Below are positions 55,832 through 64,000 of a DNA stretch of 64,000 nucleotides, one piece after another (the first letter of the stretch is position 1; each line of letters begins with the position of its first letter). The translations under genes were made by a program, and so were the position numbers. The notes beneath the pieces are model-generated. The model did no database searches, was not told the DNA's origin, and saw only the letters and a program-made list of their open reading frames with translations. Origin of the DNA: Tissierella sp. P1 (GTDB taxonomy: Bacteria > Bacillota > Clostridia > Tissierellales > Tissierellaceae); the NCBI RefSeq assembly GCF_002266425.1, contig NZ_NPMN01000015.1:44562-108561 (forward strand). Direction: 5' to 3'.

Positions 55832-56870
55832 GTGAGATTTGAAGAAATTTATAAGAGCGAAAGGATTCTGACAAGAGAAAAAGATAATTTAATTGTAGCT
55901 CGTGTTAGCGAAGTGCAGAGAGAATTATTCAAGGTACTATGTGGATATGGAGAAACAAATGCAAAATTAAAAGGTGCTTTTTATAAAGATAAAATGAATA
56001 AAGAGTATCCTGTAGTGGGAGACTACGTTCTTCTAAAATATAATGAAAATGGAGATTCTTTAATTCAGGAAATATGTGAACGAAAGAGTTCTTTTTCTAG
56101 AACAGATTTTTCAGGACATGCTGCTGGATATGTTAAAACAGTGAAAGAGCAGGTAATAGCAGCTAATTTTGATTATATATTTATTCTTTCATCTTTGAAT
56201 CATGACTTTAATTTAAATAGAATAACAAGATATATTAGTGTGGCTTTGCAAAGTGGTGGAAAACCGATAGTGATTTTGACAAAAGCAGATGAATGTGATA
56301 ATCCAGAGGCTTATATAACACAGGTAAAAAGTATATCAGAAAAGGCTGATGTTCTCGCTATTAGTGCCAAAACTGGATATGGAATGAAACAATTAAATGT
56401 ATATATACAGGCAGGAAAACTATAGTTTTTTAGGATCTTCTGGCGTAGGGAAATCGACACTTGTGAATGCAATTGCAGGGGAAGAAATTATGATGGTAAG
56501 TGAGATACGTGAAAATGATTCTAAAGGGCGACATACGACAACTCATAGACAGTTGATTGAGCTTGCTTCAGGAGTAATTGTTATTGATACTCCAGGAATT
56601 AGGGAACTTGGAATGTGGGATGTTGAAGATGGCATAAACGATACGTTTTCGGATGTAATTGAACTTTTTACTAAATGTAAATACAATAACTGTAGCCATA
56701 GCAAGGAGCCAGGATGTGCAGTAAATCAAGCAATTGAAGAGGGGATACTTTCAAAAGATAGATGGAAAACATACTGTCAGCTGTCAAATGAAAATGAATG
56801 GGGAAAGAATAAATCAATATATACTAAAAAAGGGAAATTGGAGAATAAGATAAAAAGAGGAAAGAAATAA
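55832..56870 (+). CDS. rsgA: Ribosome small subunit-dependent GTPase RsgA (two apparent single-base losses)
   Basis: RsgA is a circularly permuted GTPase that helps mature the 30S subunit. Start is GTG behind TTGGAGGT. Order: N-terminal OB-fold (about 20-95), G4 ILTKADE, G5 AISAKTG, G1 LGSSGVGKSTL, G3 DTPG, and the C-terminal zinc motif C...CSHSKEPGC. Literally the frame stops at 56425 and resumes in another frame. Restoring one A in AAAA (56416-56419) and one T in TTTTTT (56426-56431) gives QAGKTIVFLGSSGVGKST and a 346-residue protein of normal length. This is probably a second or divergent paralogue rather than lost. Confidence 0.85.
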
Positions 56871-56973
56871 AAAATGAAAATTCAATCCTGAATAATCACA
56901 TTTAAAAAGACTGATACAATCAAAGATGGGTTCAAACACTCTGAGATAATTTAATCAGCTAAATATAAAAATA

Positions 56974-57012
56974 AAAAGTTGGTTGCTCTAATAGGAGTAG
57001 GCAACTTTTTTC
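56974..57012 (+). terminator. Terminator after rsgA
   Basis: AAAAGTTGGTTGCTC and GAGTAGGCAACTTTTTT arms with G-U pairs, ending in T6. Confidence 0.75.
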
Positions 57013-57218
57013 ATGTAAAAGTGCCTTATTAATCTCTTAAATCCTATGAGATTAGTCAAGCTTTTCAGACTATAAACAAGACAAATAAAATTTCCTTCAG
57101 CATTCAATGATCAAAAGATTTTAGTTAGAAAATATGTATATATACAGGTGGTTACAGTTATTCTGCAGTACAAGAAGTCTTTTTACTTAATTACTGGACA
57201 AACTCACTTAAGTGATGT

Positions 57219-57252
57219 GGGAGGTTGGTGGAATTAATTCTATCGACCTCCC
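57219..57252 (+). terminator. Strong hairpin upstream of the PRTase-like gene
   Basis: GGGAGGTTGGTGGAAT pairs along 16 bases with ATTCTATCGACCTCCC (four G-U pairs), then AATTTTCTT. No gene lies directly upstream, so it may be a leader hairpin of the following operon. Confidence 0.55.
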
Positions 57253-57336
57253 AATTTTCTTAACAACTTCTTTATACCTATTTCTTTTATAATTAATAGG
57301 AATGAATAAGATTTTAGAGTAAAAAAGGAGGAAAAT

Positions 57337-57981
57337 ATGTTAGAAAATCGTGTTTTTACTATTGAATCTCCAAAGAATAAGCTGATCACTCTAGATGTAA
57401 TTCCTGGTCACTTCACTACAGGAAATTCACATGTAAATCATTATTTGAACATGAGTAGAATAAAAGTAAATGCACTAGTGGCAAGGGATGTAGCTAGAGA
57501 AATGGCTATTCCTTATTTGGCAAAGAGTCTTGTAGATACCATCATTTGCATGGAAGATACAGATGTAATTGGTGCATATATGGCAGAAGAACTTATGGAA
57601 AATGGTTCTATGGTAGTCAATAGTGACAGAGAGATTCATGTGATACGTCCCACAGTTTCTGTAAGTGGGCAGCTGATTTTTATGCAAAGTAATCAGAAAT
57701 TTGTTTACAACAAACATATTGTTTTGCTGATAAGTTCTGCTTCTACTGGTAAAACCATTTTAAAGGCATTGGAATGTATTAGTTATTATGGAGGGAAACT
57801 CGAAGGGATATCTGCTATTTTTTCTGCAAAGAATGAAATAGCAGGTTATGAAATCAATGCCATCTTCAGTGCTGAGGATATACCAAATTATGAAGTATCA
57901 AAGCCATCTGAATGTAAAATGTGTAAAGAGAAACAGAAGATAGATGCTATTGTTAACCACGATGGCTACACAATAGTGTAG
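57337..57981 (+). CDS. Phosphoribosyltransferase-like (PyrE-like) protein
   Basis: A 214-residue protein with the overall pattern of orotate-type PRTases: TTGNSHVNHYLNMSRIK near the N-terminus, a core VLLISSASTGKTILKALECI in the place of the PRPP-binding loop, and a Cys-containing tail (CKMCKEK). The PRPP loop lacks the acidic pair (VDDVxTTG) of active PRTases, so catalysis is uncertain. AAAAGGAGGA precedes the ATG. It is 19 bases before the OadB-like gene and probably cotranscribed. Confidence 0.65.
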   Translation: MLENRVFTIESPKNKLITLDVIPGHFTTGNSHVNHYLNMSRIKVNALVARDVAREMAIPYLAKSLVDTIICMEDTDVIGAYMAEELMENGSMVVNSDREIHVIRPTVSVSGQLIFMQSNQKFVYNKHIVLLISSASTGKTILKALECISYYGGKLEGISAIFSAKNEIAGYEINAIFSAEDIPNYEVSKPSECKMCKEKQKIDAIVNHDGYTIV

Positions 57982-58000
57982 ATATACAAATGATTAGGAG

Positions 58001-59146
58001 ATGATGGATATTAATTACATAACTAGTATAATAGACAGTTTAACACTGTCCCAGATAATAATGATAATTTTGGGACTTGCCCTTGCATATATGGCTGTAG
58101 AGAGGAAATATGAGCCATTACTCCTTCTTCCATTGGCATTTGGAATGATTATTGCTAATATACCTATTGCAGGTCTGTCTTCCTATGATGAAGGTGGGTT
58201 GATTTATTATTTATACAAGGGTATTGAGCTTGGGATTTATCCTCCCATGATTTTTATCTGTATTGGTGCAATGACAGATTTTAGTCCCTTAATGTCATCA
58301 CCTAAGACAGCATTAATTGGTCTTGGAGGTCAGCTTGGCATTTTTGCAGCGATGTTCGGAGCATTAGGTTTAGGATATGTAGTTTCATATTTTATCCCTG
58401 GCTTTGAAAATTTCACTATGAAGGAAGCGGCAGCAATCGGAGTGATAGGAAGTTCAGATGGTCCGATCTCAATTTATATCACAAAACAACTGGCAAGTCA
58501 TTTGCTTCCGACGATTACTATTGCAGCGTATTCATATATGGCTTTAGTTCCCCTTATTCAGCCGCCGATAATGAGAGCGCTTACTACCAAAAAGGAAAGA
58601 ATGATAGTTATGCCTATTCCTAAAAAGGTATCTAGAAGAAAGAAAATTATTTTTCCTATTGTAATAACGTTGTTAGTTTTAATTTTTGTACCTTCTGCCG
58701 CAACATTGATTGCAATGTTAATGCTTGGTAATCTTATCAGAGAGAGCGGTGTGACAGAAAGGTTATCCAGAATGCTTCAGGGAGATTTATTGAATTTGCT
58801 TACATTATTAATTGGTTTATCTATTGGAGGAAGTGCAACGGCCGATAGGGTATTAAATATTAAAACACTTCTTATTATTGTCTTAGGTCTTTTTGCATTT
58901 ATAATGGGAACAGCTGGAGGAATAATAGTAGCAAAAATTTTATGCAAATTGACAGGGGGAAAGGTGAATCCTCTCATTGGAAATGCAGGAGTATCTGCAA
59001 TGCCTATGGCTGCCAGAATATCTCAGAAGTTAGGTCAAGAATACAATCCTTCGAACCATCTTTTAATGCATGCAATGGGACCTATTGTTGCAAGCACCAT
59101 AGGTTCAGCAATTATAGCAGGGATTTTTATTTCCATGTTTGGGTAA
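58001..59146 (+). CDS. OadB-like sodium ion-translocating decarboxylase beta subunit
   Basis: A 381-residue membrane protein with about nine helices of the OadB/GcdB/MmdB family: EPLLLLPLAFGMIIANIP, FSPLMSSPKT, the functional Asp in GSSDGPISIYI, and the C-terminal GNAGVSAMPMAARIS and HLLMHAMGPIVAS. In complete systems it couples decarboxylation by alpha/biotin subunits to Na+ export. No alpha, gamma or biotin subunit is in the window. TTAGGAG abuts the first ATG; the second ATG three bases later may be the true start. Confidence 0.85.
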   Translation: MMDINYITSIIDSLTLSQIIMIILGLALAYMAVERKYEPLLLLPLAFGMIIANIPIAGLSSYDEGGLIYYLYKGIELGIYPPMIFICIGAMTDFSPLMSSPKTALIGLGGQLGIFAAMFGALGLGYVVSYFIPGFENFTMKEAAAIGVIGSSDGPISIYITKQLASHLLPTITIAAYSYMALVPLIQPPIMRALTTKKERMIVMPIPKKVSRRKKIIFPIVITLLVLIFVPSAATLIAMLMLGNLIRESGVTERLSRMLQGDLLNLLTLLIGLSIGGSATADRVLNIKTLLIIVLGLFAFIMGTAGGIIVAKILCKLTGGKVNPLIGNAGVSAMPMAARISQKLGQEYNPSNHLLMHAMGPIVASTIGSAIIAGIFISMFG

Positions 59147-59205
59147 CAAGTTACTAATATAAATGCTATTGTTAGAACTATGATATAATATATGATAATA
59201 AATGT

Positions 59206-60786
59206 ATGAGGATTAAAAATGATATTATGTATTTGATTGATAGTCATATAGAAAGTATAGGGTGGGTTAATTTGAATAAGAAAAAGTTTAAAAATATTAT
59301 TTTCTCTCTCTGTATTCTTTGTAGTACATTATTTATCTGTGAAGTTCTTTACCGTTATGATCTTGGACATCAAAATATAAATATTGTAATGTCTATGGCA
59401 ATATTTATTATTACAGCTGTTACAGAAGGATATATTTATGGAGTGTTGTCGGCAGTTATAGGAGTATTTACTTATGATTTTCTAATAACCTCGCCAAGGT
59501 TTGGCTTTAGTTTTACTTTGGATTTCCCAGTGACTCTTATTATACTGCTGACTGTAGTTTTTACTAGCAGTACTATTACTACCAGAATTAAGGCACAGGC
59601 AGAACATGCTAGGAAGAAGCGTAAACATGCTGAACTGTTATATAGTATTAATCGGAAGCTTCTTTCTACAAGGGATTTGGATACCATAGTAAGATACTCG
59701 ATGGAATTTTTAAAGGATGAATTAATACATTCTATAGCTTTTTTTGAAGATATCAAACCAAAAGGAAAGCTAAATCCTTATTTTAGATATGTAAAGGATG
59801 ATGTGGGTATTGAGTATTTTACTAAAGAGGAAATATTTTATTTAGTAAGACTTGCTGCGGATAAACAGGAAGCCTTGGATGATAAGGACTATGGATATTT
59901 TTTTCCCATAGTTGCACAGAATATTACCTATGGAGTATTTGCTTTTTCCTTTGGGGAAAAGGATTTGAACAAGAAGCAAAAGGTATTTTTAGAATTAATA
60001 TCCGATCAAACGGCTCAAGCACTTAGAATGTATCGTCTTATGGTAGAACAGCAAGAAGCTAAGGTGATGATGGAAGCGGAAAAAGTAAAGAACAGCTTTT
60101 TAAGAAGCATATCTCACGATTTGAGAACTCCACTTACTGGTATTATAGGTGCCAGCTCTACTCTATTGGAAGAAGGAAATAAAATACCTTATGAAATACA
60201 GACCAAATTAATAGAGGGAATACAGAATGATTCCCAATGGCTTTTAAATATGATTGAAAACATATTGTCCATTACAAAGGTTCAGAAGAATGATATGGTA
60301 ATTGATAAATCAGAAGAAATCGTAGAAGAGGTTATAGAAGGAGCTGTCTCAACTTTCCGCAAACGCTTTCCTAATGCTGAAGTCATTGTAAATCAGCCTG
60401 AAAATGTGATTTTACTTCCAATAGATATTATGTTGATCTCCCAAGTCCTTATTAATCTTTTGGAAAATACACAAAAACACGCTCAAGGTCAAAAGTCAGA
60501 TGTGGTAATAGAAGTAAAAGAAATGGGTGATTTTGTGAGTTTTATTATAGCGGACAACGGTCCGGGGATAGATTCAAAGATTCTTCCTATGTTATTTAAC
60601 TTTACGGTTACGTCAGAAAATCTATATAAAGATTCAACACGAGATTTGGGGATTGGACTTTCTATTTGTAAAACTATAATCAGAGCCCATGGAGGAGAGA
60701 TATATGCAAATAATCGGCCAGAAGGCGGGGCACAATTTATGTTTACAATACCGCTTTGCAGGGAGAAATATGAAAAAAATTATTAA
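59206..60786 (+). CDS. KdpD-like sensor histidine kinase (DUF4118, GAF, kinase core)
   Basis: A 526-residue kinase equivalent to the C-terminal half of KdpD. Four close membrane helices of the DUF4118 type span about 28-120, then a GAF-like region (about 140-275), a dimerisation domain with His304 in FLRSISHDLRTPL, and ATPase motifs NLLENTQKHAQ, IADNGPGID and GIGLSICK. The N-terminal KdpD and USP domains of full-length KdpD are missing. The ATG at 59206 lacks a good ribosome site; TTG at 59272 behind GGGTGGG is an alternative. There are no kdpABC genes nearby, so the target is probably the OadB-like gene or something elsewhere. Confidence 0.85.
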   Translation: MRIKNDIMYLIDSHIESIGWVNLNKKKFKNIIFSLCILCSTLFICEVLYRYDLGHQNINIVMSMAIFIITAVTEGYIYGVLSAVIGVFTYDFLITSPRFGFSFTLDFPVTLIILLTVVFTSSTITTRIKAQAEHARKKRKHAELLYSINRKLLSTRDLDTIVRYSMEFLKDELIHSIAFFEDIKPKGKLNPYFRYVKDDVGIEYFTKEEIFYLVRLAADKQEALDDKDYGYFFPIVAQNITYGVFAFSFGEKDLNKKQKVFLELISDQTAQALRMYRLMVEQQEAKVMMEAEKVKNSFLRSISHDLRTPLTGIIGASSTLLEEGNKIPYEIQTKLIEGIQNDSQWLLNMIENILSITKVQKNDMVIDKSEEIVEEVIEGAVSTFRKRFPNAEVIVNQPENVILLPIDIMLISQVLINLLENTQKHAQGQKSDVVIEVKEMGDFVSFIIADNGPGIDSKILPMLFNFTVTSENLYKDSTRDLGIGLSICKTIIRAHGGEIYANNRPEGGAQFMFTIPLCREKYEKNY

Positions 60787-60887
60787 TAGACACAAAGATT
60801 GTATCTGGAAGAGGTCTCTTACGAGTCTTTTTAGAGGTTGTTTGTGTTTGCAACTCAGAGAGCGTAGGTTGCTAGAAAGGTATTGCT

Positions 60888-61589
60888 ATGGAAAATAAAC
60901 ACGTTATTATGATAGTAGAGGATGAGGAAGCAATCAGCGAATTCATTTCTGTGAAACTAGAGTTACAAGGCTATAGGACGCTGAAGGCTGTTAATGGGCA
61001 AGAAGCAATTTCCCTTGCTTCATCTCATTGTCCGGATTTAATCTTACTGGATTTAGGACTGCCGGATATGGATGGCATGGAAGTAATTGAATCTATTAGG
61101 AGTTGGAGCTTGGTTCCTGTGATTATTGTATCGGCAAGACATGAAGAGAAGTTCATTATATCAGCTCTTGACAGTGGTGCAGATGACTATATTACAAAGC
61201 CTTTTAACAATGCTATTCTAATGGCAAGAATTAGAACTGCTCTGCGGAAAGGGCATATATCGAAAATAAAGAACAGCAAGGTAAATCAATCCTTTAGTTT
61301 GGGTGATTTATACATTGATTATGATAAGAGAATAGTAACAGTAGCTGAAAAGGCAGTACATTTGACTCCTATTGAATATCGAATTATTGTCTTGCTTTCT
61401 CTGAATGCGGGTACTGTACTGACCCATGAGTTTCTATGCCGTGAACTTTGGGGACCATATGTGAGCAAAAGCAAAGCACTTAGGGTCAATGTTGCAAACC
61501 TTAGAAGAAAAATTGAAAAAAATACGGCAGATCCCCAATATATTTTAACAGAAATGGGAGTTGGATACAGGATGTTAGAAGAAGTATGA
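60888..61589 (+). CDS. KdpE-like OmpR-family response regulator
   Basis: A 233-residue regulator: receiver domain with VEDEEAIS, Asp55 in LILLDLGLPD and the Lys in YITKPF; then a winged helix with HLTPIEYRIIVLL and VNVANLRRKIE...EMGVGYRM. It is 101 bases after the KdpD-like kinase, its natural partner. That gap contains a short frame and a partial hairpin but no gene. The pair could respond to ion or osmotic stress. Confidence 0.9.
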   Translation: MENKHVIMIVEDEEAISEFISVKLELQGYRTLKAVNGQEAISLASSHCPDLILLDLGLPDMDGMEVIESIRSWSLVPVIIVSARHEEKFIISALDSGADDYITKPFNNAILMARIRTALRKGHISKIKNSKVNQSFSLGDLYIDYDKRIVTVAEKAVHLTPIEYRIIVLLSLNAGTVLTHEFLCRELWGPYVSKSKALRVNVANLRRKIEKNTADPQYILTEMGVGYRMLEEV

Positions 61590-61682
61590 TAGGGTGCAAT
61601 TATCATATTTATTAATGTTTTAAGAAGTAAATTTAAATATCGAGGTTATAAATATTATAATTAAATATATAAATGTGTTTTT

Positions 61683-61716
61683 GTCCTCTAGACTCATAGG
61701 TTTAGGGGACATTTTT
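61683..61716 (+). terminator. Terminator after the KdpE-like gene
   Basis: GTCCTCTAGAC and GTTTAGGGGAC arms (G-U pairs) with ATTTTTG after. Confidence 0.75.
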
Positions 61717-61779
61717 GAGTATTAGTATCATTACAACTTAGGAGATGTATATTTATCTAGTAATATTTAAGTTAGTTAA

Positions 61780-61808
61780 TTGACAAAATTTCAATATAAA
61801 GGTATAAT
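61780..61808 (+). promoter_or_regulatory. Promoter of the AbrB-glycosyltransferase operon
   Basis: TTGACA, 17-base spacer, TATAAT, followed by TAGTATAACTAGTAT, a short AT-rich near-palindrome that may be an operator. Confidence 0.85.
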
Positions 61809-61851
61809 TAGTATAACTAGTATGAAAAGTAATACTGAAAGGGAGTGTACT

Positions 61852-62157
61852 ATGAATAAAAAAATTTTAGAAGATAAATATATGGGTTCTGTGAAGGTAG
61901 GTTCAAAGGGGCAGATTGTTATTCCAAAGGAAGTAAGAGATATGTTTGATATTTCTCCAGGAGATACTTTAATTTTACTTGCAGATGCCCAAAGAGGTAT
62001 TGCAATTGAGCGGTATGATGTTTTTTCTAAGATTGCCGATGCAATTTTTGAAGGTAAGGCACAGGAAATTTATCCATCGAAATCGGAAGAAGATTCACTT
62101 ATTTTTGCAAAAGAAATAAAAAAATTGAGTAAGTCTGGAGAAGAATGCGATGAGTAA
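61852..62157 (+). CDS. AbrB/MazE-like (SpoVT-type) DNA-binding protein
   Basis: A 101-residue protein. Its swapped-hairpin DNA-binding domain (about 11-55) reads MGSVKVGSKGQIVIPKEVR...ISPGDTLILLAD. A C-terminal helical tail follows. The ATG at 61852 has AAAGGGAGTG upstream; an in-frame ATG 72 bases earlier overlaps the promoter. The stop overlaps the glycosyltransferase by eight bases, so the regulator and enzyme are coupled. It may repress its own promoter. Confidence 0.88.
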   Translation: MNKKILEDKYMGSVKVGSKGQIVIPKEVRDMFDISPGDTLILLADAQRGIAIERYDVFSKIADAIFEGKAQEIYPSKSEEDSLIFAKEIKKLSKSGEECDE

Positions 62158-63334
62158 AATAGTATTCTTCAGTATCCCAGCTCATGGACACACTAATCCT
62201 ACTATAGCAGTAGTAGATGAATTGGTAAAACGAGGTCATGAAGTTTGGTATTATTCTTTTTATGAGTTTCAAGAGAAAATTGAAAATGCAGGTGCTAAAT
62301 TTATTCCGTGTGATAACTATCTACCAGAACTTACACCAGATGTAGAAAAGAAAGTGGGAAAGGATTTTGCATCTCTTATAGAGATGACAGCAGATATGAC
62401 TATGAGCCTAGATGAAAAGGTATGTAGAGAGCTTAAAGAATTTCAACCACATTGTATAGTATCAGACTCTATATGTATTTGGGGAAAATTATTTGCAATA
62501 AAATTAGATATCCCCTATGTTTGTTCTACTACGACTTTTGCAATGAATAAACATACTGCAAGGCTGATGAAACAAAGCCTAAAAGAAATATTCCGTATGC
62601 TTATGGGCATTCCAAGAATTAATAAAAAAATAAATCTACTTCAAGAAAAAGGTTATAAGGTAAAAAACTTTATAAGTATTATTCAAAATGATAATAATAC
62701 TGATACAATTGTTTATACATCCAAAGAATTTCAGCCTATGGCAGAAACATTTTCAGATAAGTATGCTTTTGTGGGGCCTTCTTTCCAAGTTCCAGAAATT
62801 GATCAAATTGAAAAGAAATATCCACTGATTTACATCTCATTGGGAACTGTATTGAATCAAAATAGACATTTTTATCAAAACTGTATTCAGGCATTAGCTG
62901 ATGTAGATTGCCAAGTTATCATGTCTGTTGGAGAGAAGACAGACATTTTTAGCTTTGGCAAATTGCCAGATAATTTTAAAATTTATCCCAAAGTTGAACA
63001 ATTAGAAGTTTTGCAACAGACTGATTTATTTATTACCCATTGCGGAATGAATAGTATAAGTGAAAGTTTATATTTTGGTGTGCCATCTATTTTATTTCCA
63101 TTACATAGTGAGGAAGTTATGGTGGCAAACCGAGTAGCGGAATTGAATGCTGGGAAAAGATTAAAATCAAGTACTGCAAGTAGCATCCGAGAAATTGTTT
63201 TACAAATATTGAATGATGTATCATATAAAAGAAATGCAGAAGTAATTTCTAAAGGTTTGCAGAAAGCTGGAGGAGCAAGTGCAGCTGCAAATAAGATAGA
63301 GAAGGTATGTAATGAAAGCTTAGATATATATTGA
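62150..63334 (+). CDS. UGT/MGT-like glycosyltransferase (GT1)
   Basis: A 394-residue two-Rossmann-domain GT-B enzyme. N-terminal SIPAHGHTNPTIAVVDEL has the catalytic His position of GT1 enzymes. The C-terminal donor-binding signature is ITHCGMNSISESLYFGVPSILFPLHSEE (given here as key residues His-Cys-Gly, Glu, Pro and His). Relatives glycosylate macrolides, flavonoids or other small hydrophobic acceptors, sometimes inactivating antibiotics. Overlap with the AbrB-like gene suggests induced expression. The acceptor cannot be predicted. Confidence 0.88.
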   Translation: MSKIVFFSIPAHGHTNPTIAVVDELVKRGHEVWYYSFYEFQEKIENAGAKFIPCDNYLPELTPDVEKKVGKDFASLIEMTADMTMSLDEKVCRELKEFQPHCIVSDSICIWGKLFAIKLDIPYVCSTTTFAMNKHTARLMKQSLKEIFRMLMGIPRINKKINLLQEKGYKVKNFISIIQNDNNTDTIVYTSKEFQPMAETFSDKYAFVGPSFQVPEIDQIEKKYPLIYISLGTVLNQNRHFYQNCIQALADVDCQVIMSVGEKTDIFSFGKLPDNFKIYPKVEQLEVLQQTDLFITHCGMNSISESLYFGVPSILFPLHSEEVMVANRVAELNAGKRLKSSTASSIREIVLQILNDVSYKRNAEVISKGLQKAGGASAAANKIEKVCNESLDIY

Positions 63335-63521
63335 GCCCATAGTGTCGATAAGAGATAAACAGATGAATCTAAAAACCTATAAAGGATTTTAGGCAGTTAA
63401 AATCATAGGATAAAACTGGTAAAATAGAGTATAAAGGCGTCACTTAGTAATAATCTAATTTAGAAAATAAGGTCTGGATAGAGCTAATAAACAAAAAACT
63501 GTATTTTACTAAATTTTGTTG

Positions 63522-63550
63522 AAAAAACCCTATATTTCATAGGGTTTTTT
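63522..63550. terminator. Bidirectional terminator
   Basis: AAAAAACCCTAT-loop-ATAGGGTTTTTT between the glycosyltransferase (plus) and the DUF11 gene (minus). Confidence 0.88.
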
Positions 63551-63659
63551 CAATAATCTTAATTCTCTTATAGGAATGAAAGACATGCTTTATAAACATT
63601 TACTAAGTTTACTGATCTCAATTTATTTACTACTAGAAATTATAGGTCGTTTAATTATA

Positions 63660-63998
63660 TTATCTATAACTTCTATTTCTATGGCTTTTGCAATAGAAAC
63701 ATTCATAGCCAATTTTGCAATGACAACAAGATTTGTAATAAACTTTATTACAGTGACAACAGCATTTGCAGTAAATTTTGCAACGGAAACTAATGGTTGT
63801 ATCTACTGTTGAAGTATTGTTATTAGGATTAGGGTCTGGTGTTGTAGAAGTTACTTCCGCCGTGTTGGTAATAGTTCCGGTAGCTGTCTTAGAAACTATT
63901 CCCCTTATTATAATAATCCTTGAAGCTCCTGCTGCCAACGTGCCAATATTATAGCTACCCGTCCATGGACTCCAAGTTGCTCCCTCATCTGCTGAGAA
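63660..63998 (-). CDS. C-terminal part of a DUF11-repeat surface protein (continues beyond the window)
   Basis: On the minus strand the frame is open from the right edge and reads FSADEGATWSPWTGSYNIG, then LAAGASRIIIIRGIVS, TGTITNTAEVTSTTPDPN, PNNNTSTVDTTIS, the classic end of a DUF11 (Ig-like) repeat of cell-surface proteins. After that the literal frame is 46 residues of Cys-rich sequence (CKIYCKCCCHC, SCCHCKIGYECFYC) to a stop at 63660. In the next frame the same DNA encodes VAKFTANAVVTVIKFITN and continues to about 63600. Given other single-base breaks in this window, I cannot tell which tail is real. The DUF11 part is firm. Confidence 0.65.
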   Translation of the reverse strand, partial: FSADEGATWSPWTGSYNIGTLAAGASRIIIIRGIVSKTATGTITNTAEVTSTTPDPNPNNNTSTVDTTISFRCKIYCKCCCHCNKVYYKSCCHCKIGYECFYCKSHRNRSYR

Positions 63999-64000
63999 CT

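Noticed and set aside
57475..57717. Minus-strand His/Cys-rich frame within the PRTase-like gene
   Set aside because: A shadow of the well-supported plus-strand gene; no ribosome site or family match.
59206..61589. Part of a Kdp potassium-ATPase locus
   Set aside because: kdpF, A, B and C are absent and the kinase lacks the KdpD/USP N-terminus, so only the regulators resemble Kdp.
63576..63812. Plus-strand hydrophobic 78-residue frame at the right end
   Set aside because: It lies opposite the minus-strand DUF11 gene, has no ribosome site and its repeats mirror those of the other strand.
1..64000. CRISPR arrays, tRNA or rRNA genes, prophage or intact insertion sequences
   Set aside because: No regularly spaced repeats, no tRNA cloverleaf with CCA or conserved TψC arm, no rRNA sequence and no intact transposase or integrase was found. 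Only a doubtful zinc-ribbon relic near 53940.

Overview
The window is AT-rich throughout. Its genes are mostly from low-GC Gram-positive anaerobes: HPr with a Ser46 site, T-box and yybP-ykoY leaders, CcsA/ResB-type cytochrome c maturation, a lipoprotein NrfA, diaminopimelate dehydrogenase, and strong GGAGG-type ribosome binding sites with frequent GTG/TTG starts. I infer a clostridial or Tissierella-like Firmicute; no rRNA or marker gene lets me name it. Many promoters have near-perfect TTGACA-N17-TATAAT spacing.

Layout. 1-4450: PTS and phospho-sugar operon (GH4 glycosidase cut by the left edge, Lac-type IIA, MupG/DUF871, HPr, enzyme I). 4451-10625: two-component system and an ABC exporter whose permease is fused to an M1 peptidase domain; both operons share a 17-bp upstream element. 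10629-10871 (minus): a SelW-like gene with an in-frame UGA in a CxxU motif, probably a selenoprotein. 11368-15310: YgbA-like protein divergent from nrfA-resB-ccsA. 15386-17340: glmS. 17971-21570: Mn2+ riboswitch with mntP, then cadC, a stand-alone HMA protein and cadA, with two matching operators. 21644-25095 (minus): chemoreceptor and CofE-like ligase, the latter divergent from a LysR gene. 26161-31572: zinc-ribbon and J-domain membrane proteins, a FakA-C-like protein, ddh (minus), and a glutamate-cysteine ligase / ATP-grasp pair. 31839-35560: S41 peptidase, then a tyrosine-type T-box and a tryptophanase/tyrosine phenol-lyase-like gene. 35582-40579: GntR plus ABC transporter, then trkA-trkH. 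40745-44700: GNAT, rlmD, cysS.

45126-57012 is accessory in character: a decayed flavoprotein, NUDIX, an MntA-HepT toxin-antitoxin pair between two copies of a degenerate repeat, small kinase, gene fragments, a higher-GC ECF sigma pair, several GNATs and rsgA. 57337-61716 holds an unusual set: PRTase-like protein, OadB-like Na+ pump subunit, and a KdpD/KdpE-like pair with no kdpABC. The right end has AbrB plus a UGT-like glycosyltransferase and the cut end of a DUF11 surface protein (minus).

At least seven otherwise intact genes are split by what look like single missing bases, most of them in homopolymer runs (M1-permease, resB, chemoreceptor, TnaA-like, GntR, sigma-linked protein, rsgA twice). 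I read these as probable base-calling errors rather than pseudogenes and give the joined coordinates. Some other loci (45126-46147, 17419-17830, 11104-11313, 48931-49050) look truly decayed. I see no CRISPR array, tRNA, rRNA or intact insertion sequence.
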